Source: Streptomyces sp. SCUT-3
GTDB lineage: Bacteria > Actinomycetota > Actinomycetes > Streptomycetales > Streptomycetaceae
DNA length: 64,000 bases
NCBI RefSeq assembly: GCF_014083985.1
Contig: NZ_CP046907.1
Location: 5,714,501 to 5,778,500 of the forward strand
Direction of reading: 5' to 3'
The position numbers were made by a program, and so were the translations under genes. The notes under the pieces were generated by a model. That model saw only the letters and a program-made list of their open reading frames with translations, was not told the DNA's origin and made no database searches. Shown piece after piece: positions 6,980-15,641 of the stretch (the stretch's first letter is position 1; every line of letters starts with the position of its first letter).

Positions 6980-9355
6980 GTGTTGAAGACCCGTCGAATC
7001 CTGTGGTTCTCCGACCTCGGCCGCGGCGACGTGGCCCTCGTCGGCGGCAAGAACGCCTCCCTGGGCGAGATGATCCGCCACCTGCGGCCGGCCGGGGTGC
7101 GGGTGCCCGGGGGGTTCGCCACCACCGCCGACGCCTACCGGGAGTTCCTGGGGAGCGAGGGCCTCGGGCGGCGGATCGGCGCCCGCCTGGAGGGCCTGGA
7201 CCGCGGCCGGCCCCTGCCCGAGGTCGGCGCGGCCGTGCGCGCCGAGATCCTGCGAACCCCCCTGCCCGGCCCGCTGGTCCGGGAACTGGCCGACGCCTAC
7301 GCCGCGCTGGGCCGGGAGACCGGCCGGGAGGCCCCTGCGGTGGCGGTGCGCAGCAGCGCCACCGCCGAGGACCTGCCCGAGGCCAGTTTCGCGGGCCAGC
7401 AGGAGTCCTTCCTCAACGTCAGCGGCACGAAGGCGCTCCTGGACGCCTGCCACCGCTGCTTCGCCTCGCTGTTCACCGACCGGGCGATCGACTACCGCAG
7501 GCGGCTGGGCTTCGGGCAGCTGGAGGTGGCGCTGTCGGTGGGGGTGCAGCACATGGTGCGCTCGGACGTGGGGAGCGCCGGGGTGGCGTTCTCGATCGAC
7601 ACCGAGACCGGCTTCCCGAACGCGGTCGTCGTCAACGCCGCCTGGGGGCTGGGCGAGACCGTGGTCGGCGGCCGGGTCGACCCCGACGAGTACCAGCTCT
7701 TCAAGCCCCTCCTGGACCGGCCGGGCGCGGTGCCCGTCGTCCACGTGCGGATCGGCGCCAAGGACTGCAAGGCGGTCTACGCCGAGGGGGGCCTGACCGA
7801 CGTCGTCCCCACGGACCCGTGGGAGCGGACCCGGCGGGTCCTCGGCGACGAGGAGCTGCTCCTTCTGGGCCGCTGGGTCGCCGCAGTCGAGAAGCACTAC
7901 GGCACGGCCGTGGACGTCGAGTGGGCCAAGGACGGGACCACCGGCGAGATCTTCGTCGTCCAGGCTCGCCCGGAGACCGTGCAGTCCCGGCGGCACGTGC
8001 CGCTGCTGCACCAGTACCGGCTCACCGGGCGCGGCGAGCGCCTGGTCGACGGACTGGCCGTCGGCGACGCCGTCGCCCGCGGCGACGTGTGCCTGCTGCG
8101 CAGCCCGGCGGAGGCCGGCCGCTTCCCCGACGGCGCGGTCCTGGTCACCACCGTCACCGACCCCGACTGGGAGCCGGTGATGAAGCGGGCCGCGGCCGTC
8201 GTCACCGACCACGGCGGGCGGACCTCCCACGCCGCCATCGTCAGCCGGGAGCTGGGCGTCCCCGCCCTGGTCGGCACCGAACGCGCCACCGCCGTGCTGC
8301 GGCAGGGCAGTCCGGTGACCGTCTCCTGCGCCGAGGGCGAGCGCGGGTACGTCTACGCCGGGGCGGTCGACTACGAGGAGACCGAGACCGACCTCGGCGC
8401 GCTGCCGCGCACCCGGACCCGGGTGATGCTCAACCTCGCCGAGCCGTCCGCCGCGCTGCGCTGGTGGCGGCTGCCCGCCGACGGGGTGGGCCTGGCGCGC
8501 ACGGAGTTCGTCGTCGCCCACGGCATCAAGGTGCACCCCATGGCGCTGGTGCACCGGGACCGGCTCGACGCGGGGGAGCGGCGCCGGGTGGACGCGCTCA
8601 CCGAGGGGTACGCCGACCGCACGGAGTACTTCACCGAGCGGCTCGCCCGGGGGATCGCCCGCATCGCCGCGTCGCGCTGGCCGGACCCGGTGGTCGTGCG
8701 CACCAGCGACTTCAAGACCAACGAGTACGCCCGCCTCGTGGGCGGCCGGCCCTTCGAACCCGTCGAGGCCAACCCGATGATCGGCTGGCGCGGCGCGAGC
8801 CGCTACTACGACGAGGGCTACCGCGACGGCTTCGCCCTGGAGTGCCGCGCCCTGCGCCGGGTCCGCGAGCACCTGGGCCTGGACAACGTGGTCGTCATGA
8901 TCCCGTTCTGCCGCACCCCCGAGGAGGCCGACCGCGTGCTGGCCGTCATGGCGCAGGAGGGGCTGCGCCGGGGCGAGGCCGGGCTGCAGGTGTACGTCAT
9001 GGCCGAGATCCCCGCCAACGTGATCCTCGCCGAGCGGTTCGCCGAGCGGTTCGACGGCTTCTCGATCGGCAGCAACGACCTCACCCAGCTCACCCTGGGG
9101 GTCGACCGCGACTCCGCCGAGCTGTCCCACCTGTTCGACGAGCGGAACGAGGCGGTCACCCGCAGCATCGAGAGCCTGATCGAACGGGCCCACGCGGCCG
9201 GCCGCCACGTCGGCCTGTGCGGGCAGCGCCCCAGCGACGACCCGGCCTTCACCCGCTTCCTCGTGGGGGCGGGCATCGACTCGGTCTCGGTGGCCCCGGA
9301 CAGCTTCTCCGCCGTCAAGCTCAACGTCGCGGCGGCCGAGCGGGAACAGGGGTGA
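6980..9355 (+). CDS. ppsA: Phosphoenolpyruvate synthase (pyruvate, water dikinase)
   Basis: 791-residue cytoplasmic enzyme converting pyruvate, ATP and water to PEP, AMP and Pi, the entry to gluconeogenesis. The N-terminal ATP-binding domain (about 10-340) has VGGKNASLGEM and AVRSSATAEDLPEASFAGQQESFLNV (two separate blocks). The swivelling phospho-histidine domain shows DHGGRTSHAAIVSRELG near residue 415, with the catalytic His in TSHAA. The C-terminal TIM barrel has GSNDLTQLTLGVDRDS and the catalytic Cys in HVGLCGQRPS. GTG at 6980 is chosen because GGGAGG sits 5 bases upstream; an upstream in-frame GTG at 6956 lacks a clear ribosome site. A long hairpin follows the stop. Confidence 0.93.
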   Translation: MLKTRRILWFSDLGRGDVALVGGKNASLGEMIRHLRPAGVRVPGGFATTADAYREFLGSEGLGRRIGARLEGLDRGRPLPEVGAAVRAEILRTPLPGPLVRELADAYAALGRETGREAPAVAVRSSATAEDLPEASFAGQQESFLNVSGTKALLDACHRCFASLFTDRAIDYRRRLGFGQLEVALSVGVQHMVRSDVGSAGVAFSIDTETGFPNAVVVNAAWGLGETVVGGRVDPDEYQLFKPLLDRPGAVPVVHVRIGAKDCKAVYAEGGLTDVVPTDPWERTRRVLGDEELLLLGRWVAAVEKHYGTAVDVEWAKDGTTGEIFVVQARPETVQSRRHVPLLHQYRLTGRGERLVDGLAVGDAVARGDVCLLRSPAEAGRFPDGAVLVTTVTDPDWEPVMKRAAAVVTDHGGRTSHAAIVSRELGVPALVGTERATAVLRQGSPVTVSCAEGERGYVYAGAVDYEETETDLGALPRTRTRVMLNLAEPSAALRWWRLPADGVGLARTEFVVAHGIKVHPMALVHRDRLDAGERRRVDALTEGYADRTEYFTERLARGIARIAASRWPDPVVVRTSDFKTNEYARLVGGRPFEPVEANPMIGWRGASRYYDEGYRDGFALECRALRRVREHLGLDNVVVMIPFCRTPEEADRVLAVMAQEGLRRGEAGLQVYVMAEIPANVILAERFAERFDGFSIGSNDLTQLTLGVDRDSAELSHLFDERNEAVTRSIESLIERAHAAGRHVGLCGQRPSDDPAFTRFLVGAGIDSVSVAPDSFSAVKLNVAAAEREQG

Positions 9356-9363
9356 CGAGCCGC

Positions 9364-9432
9364 GCCGCCCACCGCGCGGGCCGGCCCTCCACCCGGCGTC
9401 CGGGCAGAGGGCCGGCCCGCGCGGTGGGCGGC
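9364..9432 (+). terminator. Very long stem-loop after ppsA
   Basis: A perfect 26-base stem (9364-9389 pairing with 9407-9432) with a 17-base loop lies 8 bases after the ppsA stop and 16 bases before the end of the convergent DUF1876 gene. It has no U-tract, as is usual for streptomycete terminators, and probably ends transcripts from both sides. Confidence 0.8.
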
Positions 9433-9447
9433 GGGGGAGCGGGCCGC

Positions 9448-9738
9448 TCAGCCGGTGTCGCGGCGGCGCACGCTCTCCACAGCCGCGGAGTCGGCCCTCC
9501 CGCTGTGGATCAGGTGCAGGCCGAGGTCGGCCAGCGCCCGGCCCACCGCGAACTCGTCGCCGATCTCGGGGACCGAGGGGTCGTGCGGGTTGCGGCGGGC
9601 CTCGCCGAGCCCCTCGATCACGTTGTCCCCGGTGTCGAGCACGGCCCGCGCCCTGGTCAGCGACCCCTCCTCGAAGAGGTGGATGCGCACGGTCCACTCC
9701 TTGACGTGCGCCTCGAAGGCGCCGGTGTCGTCACTCAT
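9448..9738 (-). CDS. DUF1876 (dsRBD-like fold) small protein
   Basis: 96-residue protein with KEWTVRIHLFEEGSLTRARAVL, then GLGEARRNPHDPSVPEIGDEFAVGRALADL, the conserved core of DUF1876 (family of M. tuberculosis Rv2632c). The family has a dsRNA-binding-like alpha/beta fold but no proven function; it is often next to universal stress proteins in actinobacteria. The ATG at 9738 follows AGGAGAGACC. It lies 41 bases downstream of a USP gene in the same direction, so a USP-DUF1876 operon is likely, ending at the long hairpin. Confidence 0.85.
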   Translation of the reverse strand: MSDDTGAFEAHVKEWTVRIHLFEEGSLTRARAVLDTGDNVIEGLGEARRNPHDPSVPEIGDEFAVGRALADLGLHLIHSGRADSAAVESVRRRDTG

Positions 9739-9779
9739 GGTCTCTCCTCCTGCCTCCTGCCGTGACGGAACCGCCCGCC

Positions 9780-10661
9780 CTACTCGCCCGCGGGGACGAC
9801 GACCAGCGGGCACCGCGCGCTGTGGACGAGCGTGCGGCCGGTGGAACCCAGCAGCATGCCGCGGAAGCCGCCGCGGCCGCGCGAACCGACCACCAGGCAC
9901 TGGGCGCCGGTCGCCGCCCGCGTCAGGACGATCGCGGGGCGGCCGCTCAGGACCTCGTGCCGGACCTTGACCTCCGGGAAGCGCTCGCCCTGCCCGGCCA
10001 GGGCCTCGGAGATCTCCGCGGAGCCCTCCTCGACGACGCCCTCCACGGCGGTGTCGGACCGCGGCAGCACTTCGACGGCCAGCAGGTCCGTGCCGCGCAG
10101 GGCGGCCTCCTCGAAGGCGAAGCGCGCCGCCCGTGCGGCGCCGGGCGAGCCGTCGATGCCGACGACTACGGGCCCGGTGCCCTCCTGCACCCCCGCCCCC
10201 GCCCCCGCTTCGGGGTGGCGGACCAGCGCGAGCGGGCAGGGCAGGTGACCGACCAGGGCCGGCCCGACACCACCGGGGGAGAGCAGTTGCTCGAACCCGG
10301 CCGGCCGCGTCCCGAGCACCAGCATCGAGGCGTGGTCGGCGGCCTCCCGCAGCACCTGCGCGGGCCGGCCCTCCGCCAGCCGGGTGCTGACCCGCAGGCC
10401 GGGGACGCGGGCCGACTCCTCGCGCAGCGCCTCGTCGAGCACGGCCTGCCCGGCCGCCCGGAACTGGGTGGCCCACAGCTCCGCCGGGCGGTCGGAGGCG
10501 GCCCGGCGGAGCATTCCCGGGGGCCACTCCTGGGAGTGCAGGATCTCCAGCGGCAGGTGCCGCAGCCGGGCCTCCTTCGCGGCCCACACCAGGGCGGGCC
10601 GGGAGGACCCGGAACGTGTGACACCCACGACGACGGGCCTGCCGGTTCCGTTCTCGGGCAT
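9780..10661 (-). CDS. Universal stress protein with two USP domains
   Basis: 293 residues containing two UspA domains, about 8-150 and 158-292. The second domain has a complete ATP-binding signature GSRGRGGFRGMLLGSTGRTL (G-x2-G-x9-G-S/T); the first domain keeps only a degenerate LGTRPAGFEQ version, so nucleotide binding may be one-sided. Tandem-USP proteins of this length (Rv2623 type) bind ATP, restrain growth in mycobacteria and are DosR-dependent there. Two adjacent ATGs occur; the second (10661) is 5 bases from GGAAGGAGG and is preferred. A DosR-like palindrome lies 99 bases upstream. Confidence 0.88.
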   Translation of the reverse strand: MPENGTGRPVVVGVTRSGSSRPALVWAAKEARLRHLPLEILHSQEWPPGMLRRAASDRPAELWATQFRAAGQAVLDEALREESARVPGLRVSTRLAEGRPAQVLREAADHASMLVLGTRPAGFEQLLSPGGVGPALVGHLPCPLALVRHPEAGAGAGVQEGTGPVVVGIDGSPGAARAARFAFEEAALRGTDLLAVEVLPRSDTAVEGVVEEGSAEISEALAGQGERFPEVKVRHEVLSGRPAIVLTRAATGAQCLVVGSRGRGGFRGMLLGSTGRTLVHSARCPLVVVPAGE

Positions 10662-10759
10662 CATGGCCTCCTTCCGGGGCGCCGGCGCGTTCCGGGCCCC
10701 TCGTGGCAAAGGTCGCGCGCGGACCGGCGGAGGGCCAGAGGCTCATGGCCCGGGGGACC

Positions 10760-10773
10760 GGGCCGCAGGTCCC
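10760..10773. promoter_or_regulatory. DosR-like palindrome GGGCCGCAGGTCCC
   Basis: Fits GGGNC-N4-GNCCC and overlaps a wider inverted repeat, GGGACC at 10754-10759 pairing with GGTCCC at 10768-10773. It is 99 bases upstream of the USP start at 10661. A second inverted repeat (GGGCCA-N8-TGGCCC) lies about 20 bases nearer the gene. It also lies just after the upstream USP stop, so a terminator is an alternative reading. Confidence 0.4.
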
Positions 10774-10793
10774 TGCCGCCGGCGCGCCCGGCG

Positions 10794-11672
10794 TCAGTCG
10801 TGGGCCACGACGGCCACCGGGCACTCGGAGTGGTGCAGCACGGCGTGCGTGACCGGGCCGACCCGCACGCCCAGGGGCACCCGGTGGATCCGCCGGCCGA
10901 CCACCACCAGTCCGGCGTCCGCCGCGGCGCCGAGCAGGCCGCGGGCCCTGTCGCCGCGCACCACGCTCTCCTCCAGCCGCAGCTCCGGGTGCCTCTCGGC
11001 CCACGGCCGCACCACCTCGTGCAGGTCCTCCCGGACCCTCTCCTCCATCTGCGCCACGGCCCGCGGGTCGACGGTGGCGGGGTCGTACGCCAGCATCGGC
11101 GGCGGCTGCCAGACGTGCACGGCGCGCAGCGGCACCTCGCGCCGCAGCGCCTCGTCCACGGCGAAGCCGATCAGGGGGTCGCAGCGGTGGCTCACGTCCA
11201 GGCCGACCACCACCGGGGCCCCTCCGCCCGGGGTGCCGTCCTCCTCCGCGGCCCGCGCCGTGGCGCGCACCAGCACCACGGGCCGGCGGGCGCGGGCGAG
11301 CACGCCCGCGCTGACCGAGCCGAGGAGGAACCCGGAGACGGCCCCCATCCCCGTGGACCCGAGGACCATCACCTCCGACTCGTCGGCCGCCCCGGAGAGC
11401 ACCCGCACGGGGACGCCGGAGACCTGCTCGGTGGTCACCCGCAGGCCGCGGTGGCGCTTCTCCAGGTCGGCCCGGGTGTTGAGCAGTGTCTCCTGGACCC
11501 AGATCCCCGAGGGGCCCCCGCCGACCGCGCCCACCGGTATCTGCGGGGGCCACTGCCAGACGTTGACCAGTCGCAGCGGCAGGTCGCGCAGAACCGCCTC
11601 GCCCGCCGCCCACTGGGCCGCGGCCAGGCTTTCGGGGGAGCCGTCGACACCGACGGTCAGGGGACGGGGCAT
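10794..11672 (-). CDS. Universal stress protein with two USP domains
   Basis: 292-residue tandem USP protein. Domain 1 (about 5-140) carries LGSTGMGAVSGFLLGSVS, matching the G-x2-G-x9-G-S ATP-binding motif; domain 2 (about 152-290) has VVGRRIHRVPLGVRVGPVTH, where the glycine pattern is lost. In the neighbouring USP gene it is the second domain that is intact, so the two proteins are mirror images in which half is likely to bind ATP. The ATG at 11672 follows GAGGTGA. It is transcribed divergently from the nitroreductase gene across a 303-base spacer. Confidence 0.88.
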   Translation of the reverse strand: MPRPLTVGVDGSPESLAAAQWAAGEAVLRDLPLRLVNVWQWPPQIPVGAVGGGPSGIWVQETLLNTRADLEKRHRGLRVTTEQVSGVPVRVLSGAADESEVMVLGSTGMGAVSGFLLGSVSAGVLARARRPVVLVRATARAAEEDGTPGGGAPVVVGLDVSHRCDPLIGFAVDEALRREVPLRAVHVWQPPPMLAYDPATVDPRAVAQMEERVREDLHEVVRPWAERHPELRLEESVVRGDRARGLLGAAADAGLVVVGRRIHRVPLGVRVGPVTHAVLHHSECPVAVVAHD

Positions 11673-11872
11673 GGGCTCACCTCTCGGAGGACGGCGGCAG
11701 TCCGGGGACCGGCACGGACCGGTGGGGGCCGGTGGGGCCCGGTGGGGCCCGCACGTCCCGGATGCTGCCCGGGGAGCCGCCTTTCACCCGAGGTTTCACC
11801 CCTGAAGCACCTAATAGACCTGAAAATCGACTATCCGTCCGGTTTACTCCGTTCGGGGACGGGCAGGGAAAG

Positions 11873-11886
11873 GGGCCAAGAGCCCC
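11873..11886. promoter_or_regulatory. DosR-like palindrome GGGCCAAGAGCCCC
   Basis: Fits GGGNC-N4-GNCCC. It lies 89 bases upstream of the nitroreductase start and about 200 bases from the divergent USP start. It is nested in a larger inverted repeat (CGGGCAGGG ... CCCTGCCCG). The adjoining stretch at about 11808-11850 is unusually AT-rich for this DNA and probably contains a promoter. The spacer 11673-11975 shows no gene. Confidence 0.45.
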
Positions 11887-11975
11887 TGCCCGAAGGCACC
11901 CCTTCGGGCCCACGTGGACCCACACCGGGGCGAGCAGGGCACAGCGTCCGCGGCGAGGACGAGGAGGAGAGCCCC

Positions 11976-12980
11976 ATGCGAACCTGGCAGCCCCTCGGAG
12001 AAGCCGCTCTGCGGAAACTGGTCCTGGCTGCCGAGGCCGCACCGTCGATCCACAACTCCCAGCCGTGGCGCTTCCGCTACCACCCCGACACCGGCGCGCT
12101 GACCGTGCACTCGGTGGAGGAGCGCGTCCTGCCCCACCTCGACCCGCTCGGCCACGCCCTGCACCTCTCGATCGGCGCGGCCCTGTTCAACCTCTGCGTG
12201 GCGGCCCGCCACCTGGGCCACGAGCCCGTCGTGCGCCTGCTGCCCGACCCGGCCTCGCCCCACCTGCTCGCCTCCGTCCACATGACCGGCCATCCGGAGG
12301 CCGGCGCGCGGGCCGGCCCCGACCTGTACGCGGTCATCCCCGAACGCCACACCAGTCGGGTCCCCTTCGACGACGAGCCGGTCCCCGGGGAGGTCCTGGC
12401 CGAGCTGGTGGAGGCCGCGCGGGAGGAGGACGCGACCCTCCACTTCCCCGAGCCGCAGGAGAAGCAGCGCCTGCTGGCCCTCACCTCGGAGGCGGACCGG
12501 CGCACCACCATGGACCCCGACCGGACGGAGGAGAGCCGCCGCTGGGTGCACGCGCCCGACAGGAGCGGGGCGGGCATGCCGCAGGAGGTGCTGGGCGCGC
12601 GCGACACCGGTGCCCACCTGCCGATGCGGGACTTCACCGGCCTCGCCCCCGACACCCTCCCTCCCCGCCGCGCCTTCGAGCGGAACCCCACCATCGGCCT
12701 GCTGGCCACCAGGAACGACCATCCCGAGGACTGGCTGCGCGCCGGAATGGCCCTGGAGCACGTGCTGCTCCTGGCCACCGCCCACGGCCTGCGCGCCTCC
12801 CTGATGCACCAGGCCATGGAGTGGCCCGACCTGCGATGGGCCCTGCGGGACCCCGAGCGCGGAATCCTGAACGCGCACATGCTGATCCGGATGGGCCGCG
12901 CGGACACCCACCCGGGCACCCCCCGCAGGCCGCTGCGGGAGGTCCTGGAGACCGGGGCCCTCCAGGAACGCTCCCCCTGA
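11976..12980 (+). CDS. Acg-type nitroreductase family protein
   Basis: 334-residue flavin-fold protein of the Acg (Rv2032) group of putative nitroreductases. Family features are AAEAAPSIHNSQPWRFR at residues 15-31, LSIGAALFNLCVAARHLGH, a PMRDFTG motif near 215, and GLRASLMHQAMEWPDLRWAL near 280. Acg itself binds FMN but lacks classical nitroreductase activity and is thought to sequester flavin, so catalysis should not be assumed. Acg genes are core DosR targets in mycobacteria. ATG at 11976 follows GAGGAGGAGAG. A second copy of the family is at 53489-54487, beside the sensor kinase. Confidence 0.9.
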   Translation: MRTWQPLGEAALRKLVLAAEAAPSIHNSQPWRFRYHPDTGALTVHSVEERVLPHLDPLGHALHLSIGAALFNLCVAARHLGHEPVVRLLPDPASPHLLASVHMTGHPEAGARAGPDLYAVIPERHTSRVPFDDEPVPGEVLAELVEAAREEDATLHFPEPQEKQRLLALTSEADRRTTMDPDRTEESRRWVHAPDRSGAGMPQEVLGARDTGAHLPMRDFTGLAPDTLPPRRAFERNPTIGLLATRNDHPEDWLRAGMALEHVLLLATAHGLRASLMHQAMEWPDLRWALRDPERGILNAHMLIRMGRADTHPGTPRRPLREVLETGALQERSP

Positions 12981-13043
12981 CACCCGATCCGCGGTCCGCC
13001 GGCCCGTCGGCGACCGGCACGGGCGAAGCACGAGGACCCTGTC

Positions 13044-13889
13044 ATGGCAGATTCCGGCGAGAGGCCCCCGGACGCCGGGCCGACGGCGGCGGGGGGACAG
13101 GGGGCCGCGCGGCCTGCGTGGACCGGGGGCAGGGTGTCCGCGGCGGTCGTGGGGGCGCTGCTGGCCGTGGCCGCCGTCGGCTTCCTGGCCGGCGGCGGCG
13201 TGCTGCTGTGGGCCGACCGCACCCAGCGGGAGGACGGCTACCTGACCACGGAGCCCCGGTACTACGAGACCGGCGGGTACGCGCTGGTCGCCGACGCGGT
13301 GCGGCTGGACTCCGGCCCCGGCGCCCTCGGCGCCCGGATGCTCGGCGACGTCCGGGTCCGCGCCACAGGGATCGACCCGCAGGAAGCGGTCTTCGTGGGC
13401 ATCGGCAGGGACGAGCAGGTGCACGGGTACCTGGCCGGGGTGCGGCGCAGCATCCTGGGGCAGGACCCCGAGAACTCCCCCTACGCGTCCCCGCGGCCCG
13501 GGGGCGCCCCGACCGTGCGGCCGGCCGACGCCGGCGTGTGGACCGAGCAGTCCCGGGGGCGGGGGACCCGGACGCTGGTGTGGCCGGCCCGTGACGGCCA
13601 CTGGTGGATCGTGGCGATGAACGCGGACGGCTCCCCCGGGGTCGGGGTCGAGGCGGACGTGGGCGCCACCGTGCCGGCCCTGCCGTGGATCGCCGCGGGC
13701 CTGCTGGCCGGCGGCACGGTCCTGCTGGCCGTCGGCGCCGGGACGATCGCCGTACCGGTCCGGCGCGCCTCCCGCTCCTCCCGCGCCGGCCCCGGCGACC
13801 CCGGACCGGGCGGTCCCGGTTCCGGTTCTGCCGACCCCGGTCCCGGACCCGGCCCTGCCCGATCCGGCGGCCACGGCGGCCCGGCCTGA
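13044..13889 (+). CDS. Membrane protein with two TM segments and an extracytoplasmic domain
   Basis: 281 residues. A disordered N-terminus is followed by one TM helix (about 31-55, SAAVVGALLAVAAVGFLAGGGVLLW), an extracytoplasmic domain of about 140 residues beginning with DRTQREDGYLTTEPRYYET, a second TM helix (about 215-238), and a Gly/Pro/Ser-rich cytoplasmic tail. The pattern is common in streptomycetes and usually annotated hypothetical; I do not assign a function. It follows the nitroreductase gene by 63 bases in the same direction and may be in the same transcript. Confidence 0.75.
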   Translation: MADSGERPPDAGPTAAGGQGAARPAWTGGRVSAAVVGALLAVAAVGFLAGGGVLLWADRTQREDGYLTTEPRYYETGGYALVADAVRLDSGPGALGARMLGDVRVRATGIDPQEAVFVGIGRDEQVHGYLAGVRRSILGQDPENSPYASPRPGGAPTVRPADAGVWTEQSRGRGTRTLVWPARDGHWWIVAMNADGSPGVGVEADVGATVPALPWIAAGLLAGGTVLLAVGAGTIAVPVRRASRSSRAGPGDPGPGGPGSGSADPGPGPGPARSGGHGGPA

Positions 13890-14036
13890 CGGCCCGTCCC
13901 GTCCGGCCCGCGGACCGGTGTGACACCGGCCGCGGAGGTTGCCTATGATCCGGACCGCGCGCCGTCCGCGGTCGCGGCGCGCCGGTCGCACGGGACCGCT
14001 CCGGGACGGACCGGGCACACGGGGGAGCGGGTCGGC

Positions 14037-15188
14037 GTGGACGCGGGACAGCACGGTGCGCTGCGGCACGGCGCGGGCGGGTTCCGCGTCGTGGCCACCG
14101 ACCTGGACGGAACGCTGCTGCGCAGCGACACCACGGTCTCCCCCCGCACCCGGCACGTGCTGCGCCGGGCGGCGGACCTGGGCGTGCACCACGTCGTCGT
14201 CACCGGCCGCTCCGCCTCCGGGTGCCGGCCGATCCTGGACGCCCTCGGCTACCGGGGGCTCGCCGTGTGCGGGCAGGGCGCGCAGGTCTACGACTCGGGT
14301 GCGCACCGCCTGCTGTCCTCCGCGACGCTGGACCCGGTCCCCGCGCGCACGCTGGTGGAGCGCGTCGCCGCGCTGACCGGGCCGCTCGACCTGGCCGTCG
14401 CCACCTCGGGCCTCGACGGCGAGTTCGTCGTGACCGAGGGGTTCCCCAGGGGCGACGAGGCCGCCCTGACGCCCTTCCGGACGGTGCCGGGGCACCGGCT
14501 GTGGGAGCGCCCCGTCGACAAGGTCTTCCTGCGCCACGCCACGCTCCCCGACGAGGAACTCGTGGCCGTGGCCTCCCGGCTGTGCGACACCACCGTCACC
14601 GTCACGCACTCCGGCCCGCGGATGGTGGAGGTGCTGCCGGCGGGTGTCGACAAGGCGGTCGGCCTGGCCCGCGTGGTGCACGGCCTGGGGCTTCGCAGCT
14701 TTGACGTCGTCGCCTTCGGAGACATGCCCAACGACATCCCCATGCTCGACTGGGCCGGGCACGCGGTCGCCATGGGCAACTGCCACCCCGGGCTGAAGGA
14801 GGTGGCGGACGAGGTCGCACGGTCCAACGACGAGGACGGCGTGGCCGTGGTCCTCGCACGGCTGCTCGGCATCCCTCTGCCCGCCGAGGACGCCGACCCC
14901 GGAGACCCCGGTCCCGAGGACCCCGACCCCGGTGAGCCGGCCGCCGTCGCGCCCGGCGCCGGGCTGCCCGGCCCCCGGCGGGCCGACGCCGTGCACGGCG
15001 GGGCGGGGGAGCCGCTCTACCAGACGTCGCCGTCGCGCCAGTCGCAGACCAGCCCGCCCGACAGGTCCAGCGGGACCGCCGGCGCGAAGACGTGGACACA
15101 GCCGTCCTCGTCCGCGGTGCGCACCACCCCGTCCGGGGTGAGGGCGGATGTCGGCCCCCGCCACCGCTGCCAGCCGCGGGACGCGTAG
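14037..15188 (+). CDS. HAD-superfamily (Cof-type) phosphatase
   Basis: About 383 residues. HAD motif I is VVATDLDGTLLRSDT near residue 20 (nucleophile Asp in DLDGT), motif II VVTGRSAS, motif III Lys in GVDKAVGLARV, and motif IV VVAFGDMPNDIPML, so the catalytic set is complete. Cof-type enzymes hydrolyse sugar phosphates, FMN or pyridoxal phosphate; the substrate cannot be told here. GTG at 14037 is chosen for the GGGGGAG at 14021. Oddly, after the domain ends near 14880 the frame stays open through an acidic Asp/Pro repeat and then runs 172 bases into the convergent AAC(2') gene, so the native stop may have been lost or a frameshift is present. Confidence 0.82.
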   Translation: MDAGQHGALRHGAGGFRVVATDLDGTLLRSDTTVSPRTRHVLRRAADLGVHHVVVTGRSASGCRPILDALGYRGLAVCGQGAQVYDSGAHRLLSSATLDPVPARTLVERVAALTGPLDLAVATSGLDGEFVVTEGFPRGDEAALTPFRTVPGHRLWERPVDKVFLRHATLPDEELVAVASRLCDTTVTVTHSGPRMVEVLPAGVDKAVGLARVVHGLGLRSFDVVAFGDMPNDIPMLDWAGHAVAMGNCHPGLKEVADEVARSNDEDGVAVVLARLLGIPLPAEDADPGDPGPEDPDPGEPAAVAPGAGLPGPRRADAVHGGAGEPLYQTSPSRQSQTSPPDRSSGTAGAKTWTQPSSSAVRTTPSGVRADVGPRHRCQPRDA

Positions 15189-15559
15189 AACTCCGCGGCC
15201 CCGTCGGCGGCGGCCAGCGCGCCCAGGTCGTACGCGCCGCGCACCACCCGCTCCAGCGCCTCCATCACGGCCGCGCCGTGGCCCCGGCCGCGCCGGTCCG
15301 CGCGCACGCCGACGGCCTCGACGTAGCCCGTCCGCAGCGCCCGCCCGCCGTGCAGCAGCCGCCGCTGGACCAGCGAGGCGTGCCCGACCAGCTCGGTGCC
15401 CTCCCACACCAGGGCGTGCACCCCGCCCAGGGCGTGCTCCCAGTCGTGGTCGTCCAGGTCCCCCTCGAAGACGTCGTGGAGCAGGACCCGTGCCTCGTCG
15501 AGGACGGCGGCGTCCAGGTCGGCGGTGTGCGCGGTGCGTAGCTCGGCCATGCGGGCCAT
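15017..15559 (-). CDS. AAC(2')-like aminoglycoside N-acetyltransferase (GNAT)
   Basis: 180-residue GNAT-fold enzyme. It matches the chromosomal AAC(2') family along its length, by eye against remembered mycobacterial AAC(2')-Ic: DWEHALGGVHALVWEGTELV, VQRRLLHGGRALRTGYVEAV, GVRADRRGRGHGAAVM (acetyl-CoA loop), FYASRGWQRWRGPTSAL, and a C-terminal LVCDWRDGDVW. These enzymes acetylate the 2'-amino group of aminoglycosides, but many chromosomal members have housekeeping roles and resistance is not implied. Two in-frame ATGs occur (15559, 15550); the first is listed. The 3' end overlaps the HAD frame. Confidence 0.85.
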   Translation of the reverse strand: MARMAELRTAHTADLDAAVLDEARVLLHDVFEGDLDDHDWEHALGGVHALVWEGTELVGHASLVQRRLLHGGRALRTGYVEAVGVRADRRGRGHGAAVMEALERVVRGAYDLGALAAADGAAEFYASRGWQRWRGPTSALTPDGVVRTADEDGCVHVFAPAVPLDLSGGLVCDWRDGDVW

Positions 15560-15641
15560 CCTGGCACCCGGCGGGCGCGTGCGTCCCCCGGAGGGCGGAT
15601 CCCGGGGGCGCGGCCGCGGACCCGGCTCCCCGGCGGCGGGG

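Noticed and set aside
15017-15559. Acquired aminoglycoside-resistance gene
   Set aside because: The protein looks like the chromosomal AAC(2') family with host-like codon use and no flanking mobile element, so acquired resistance is not supported.
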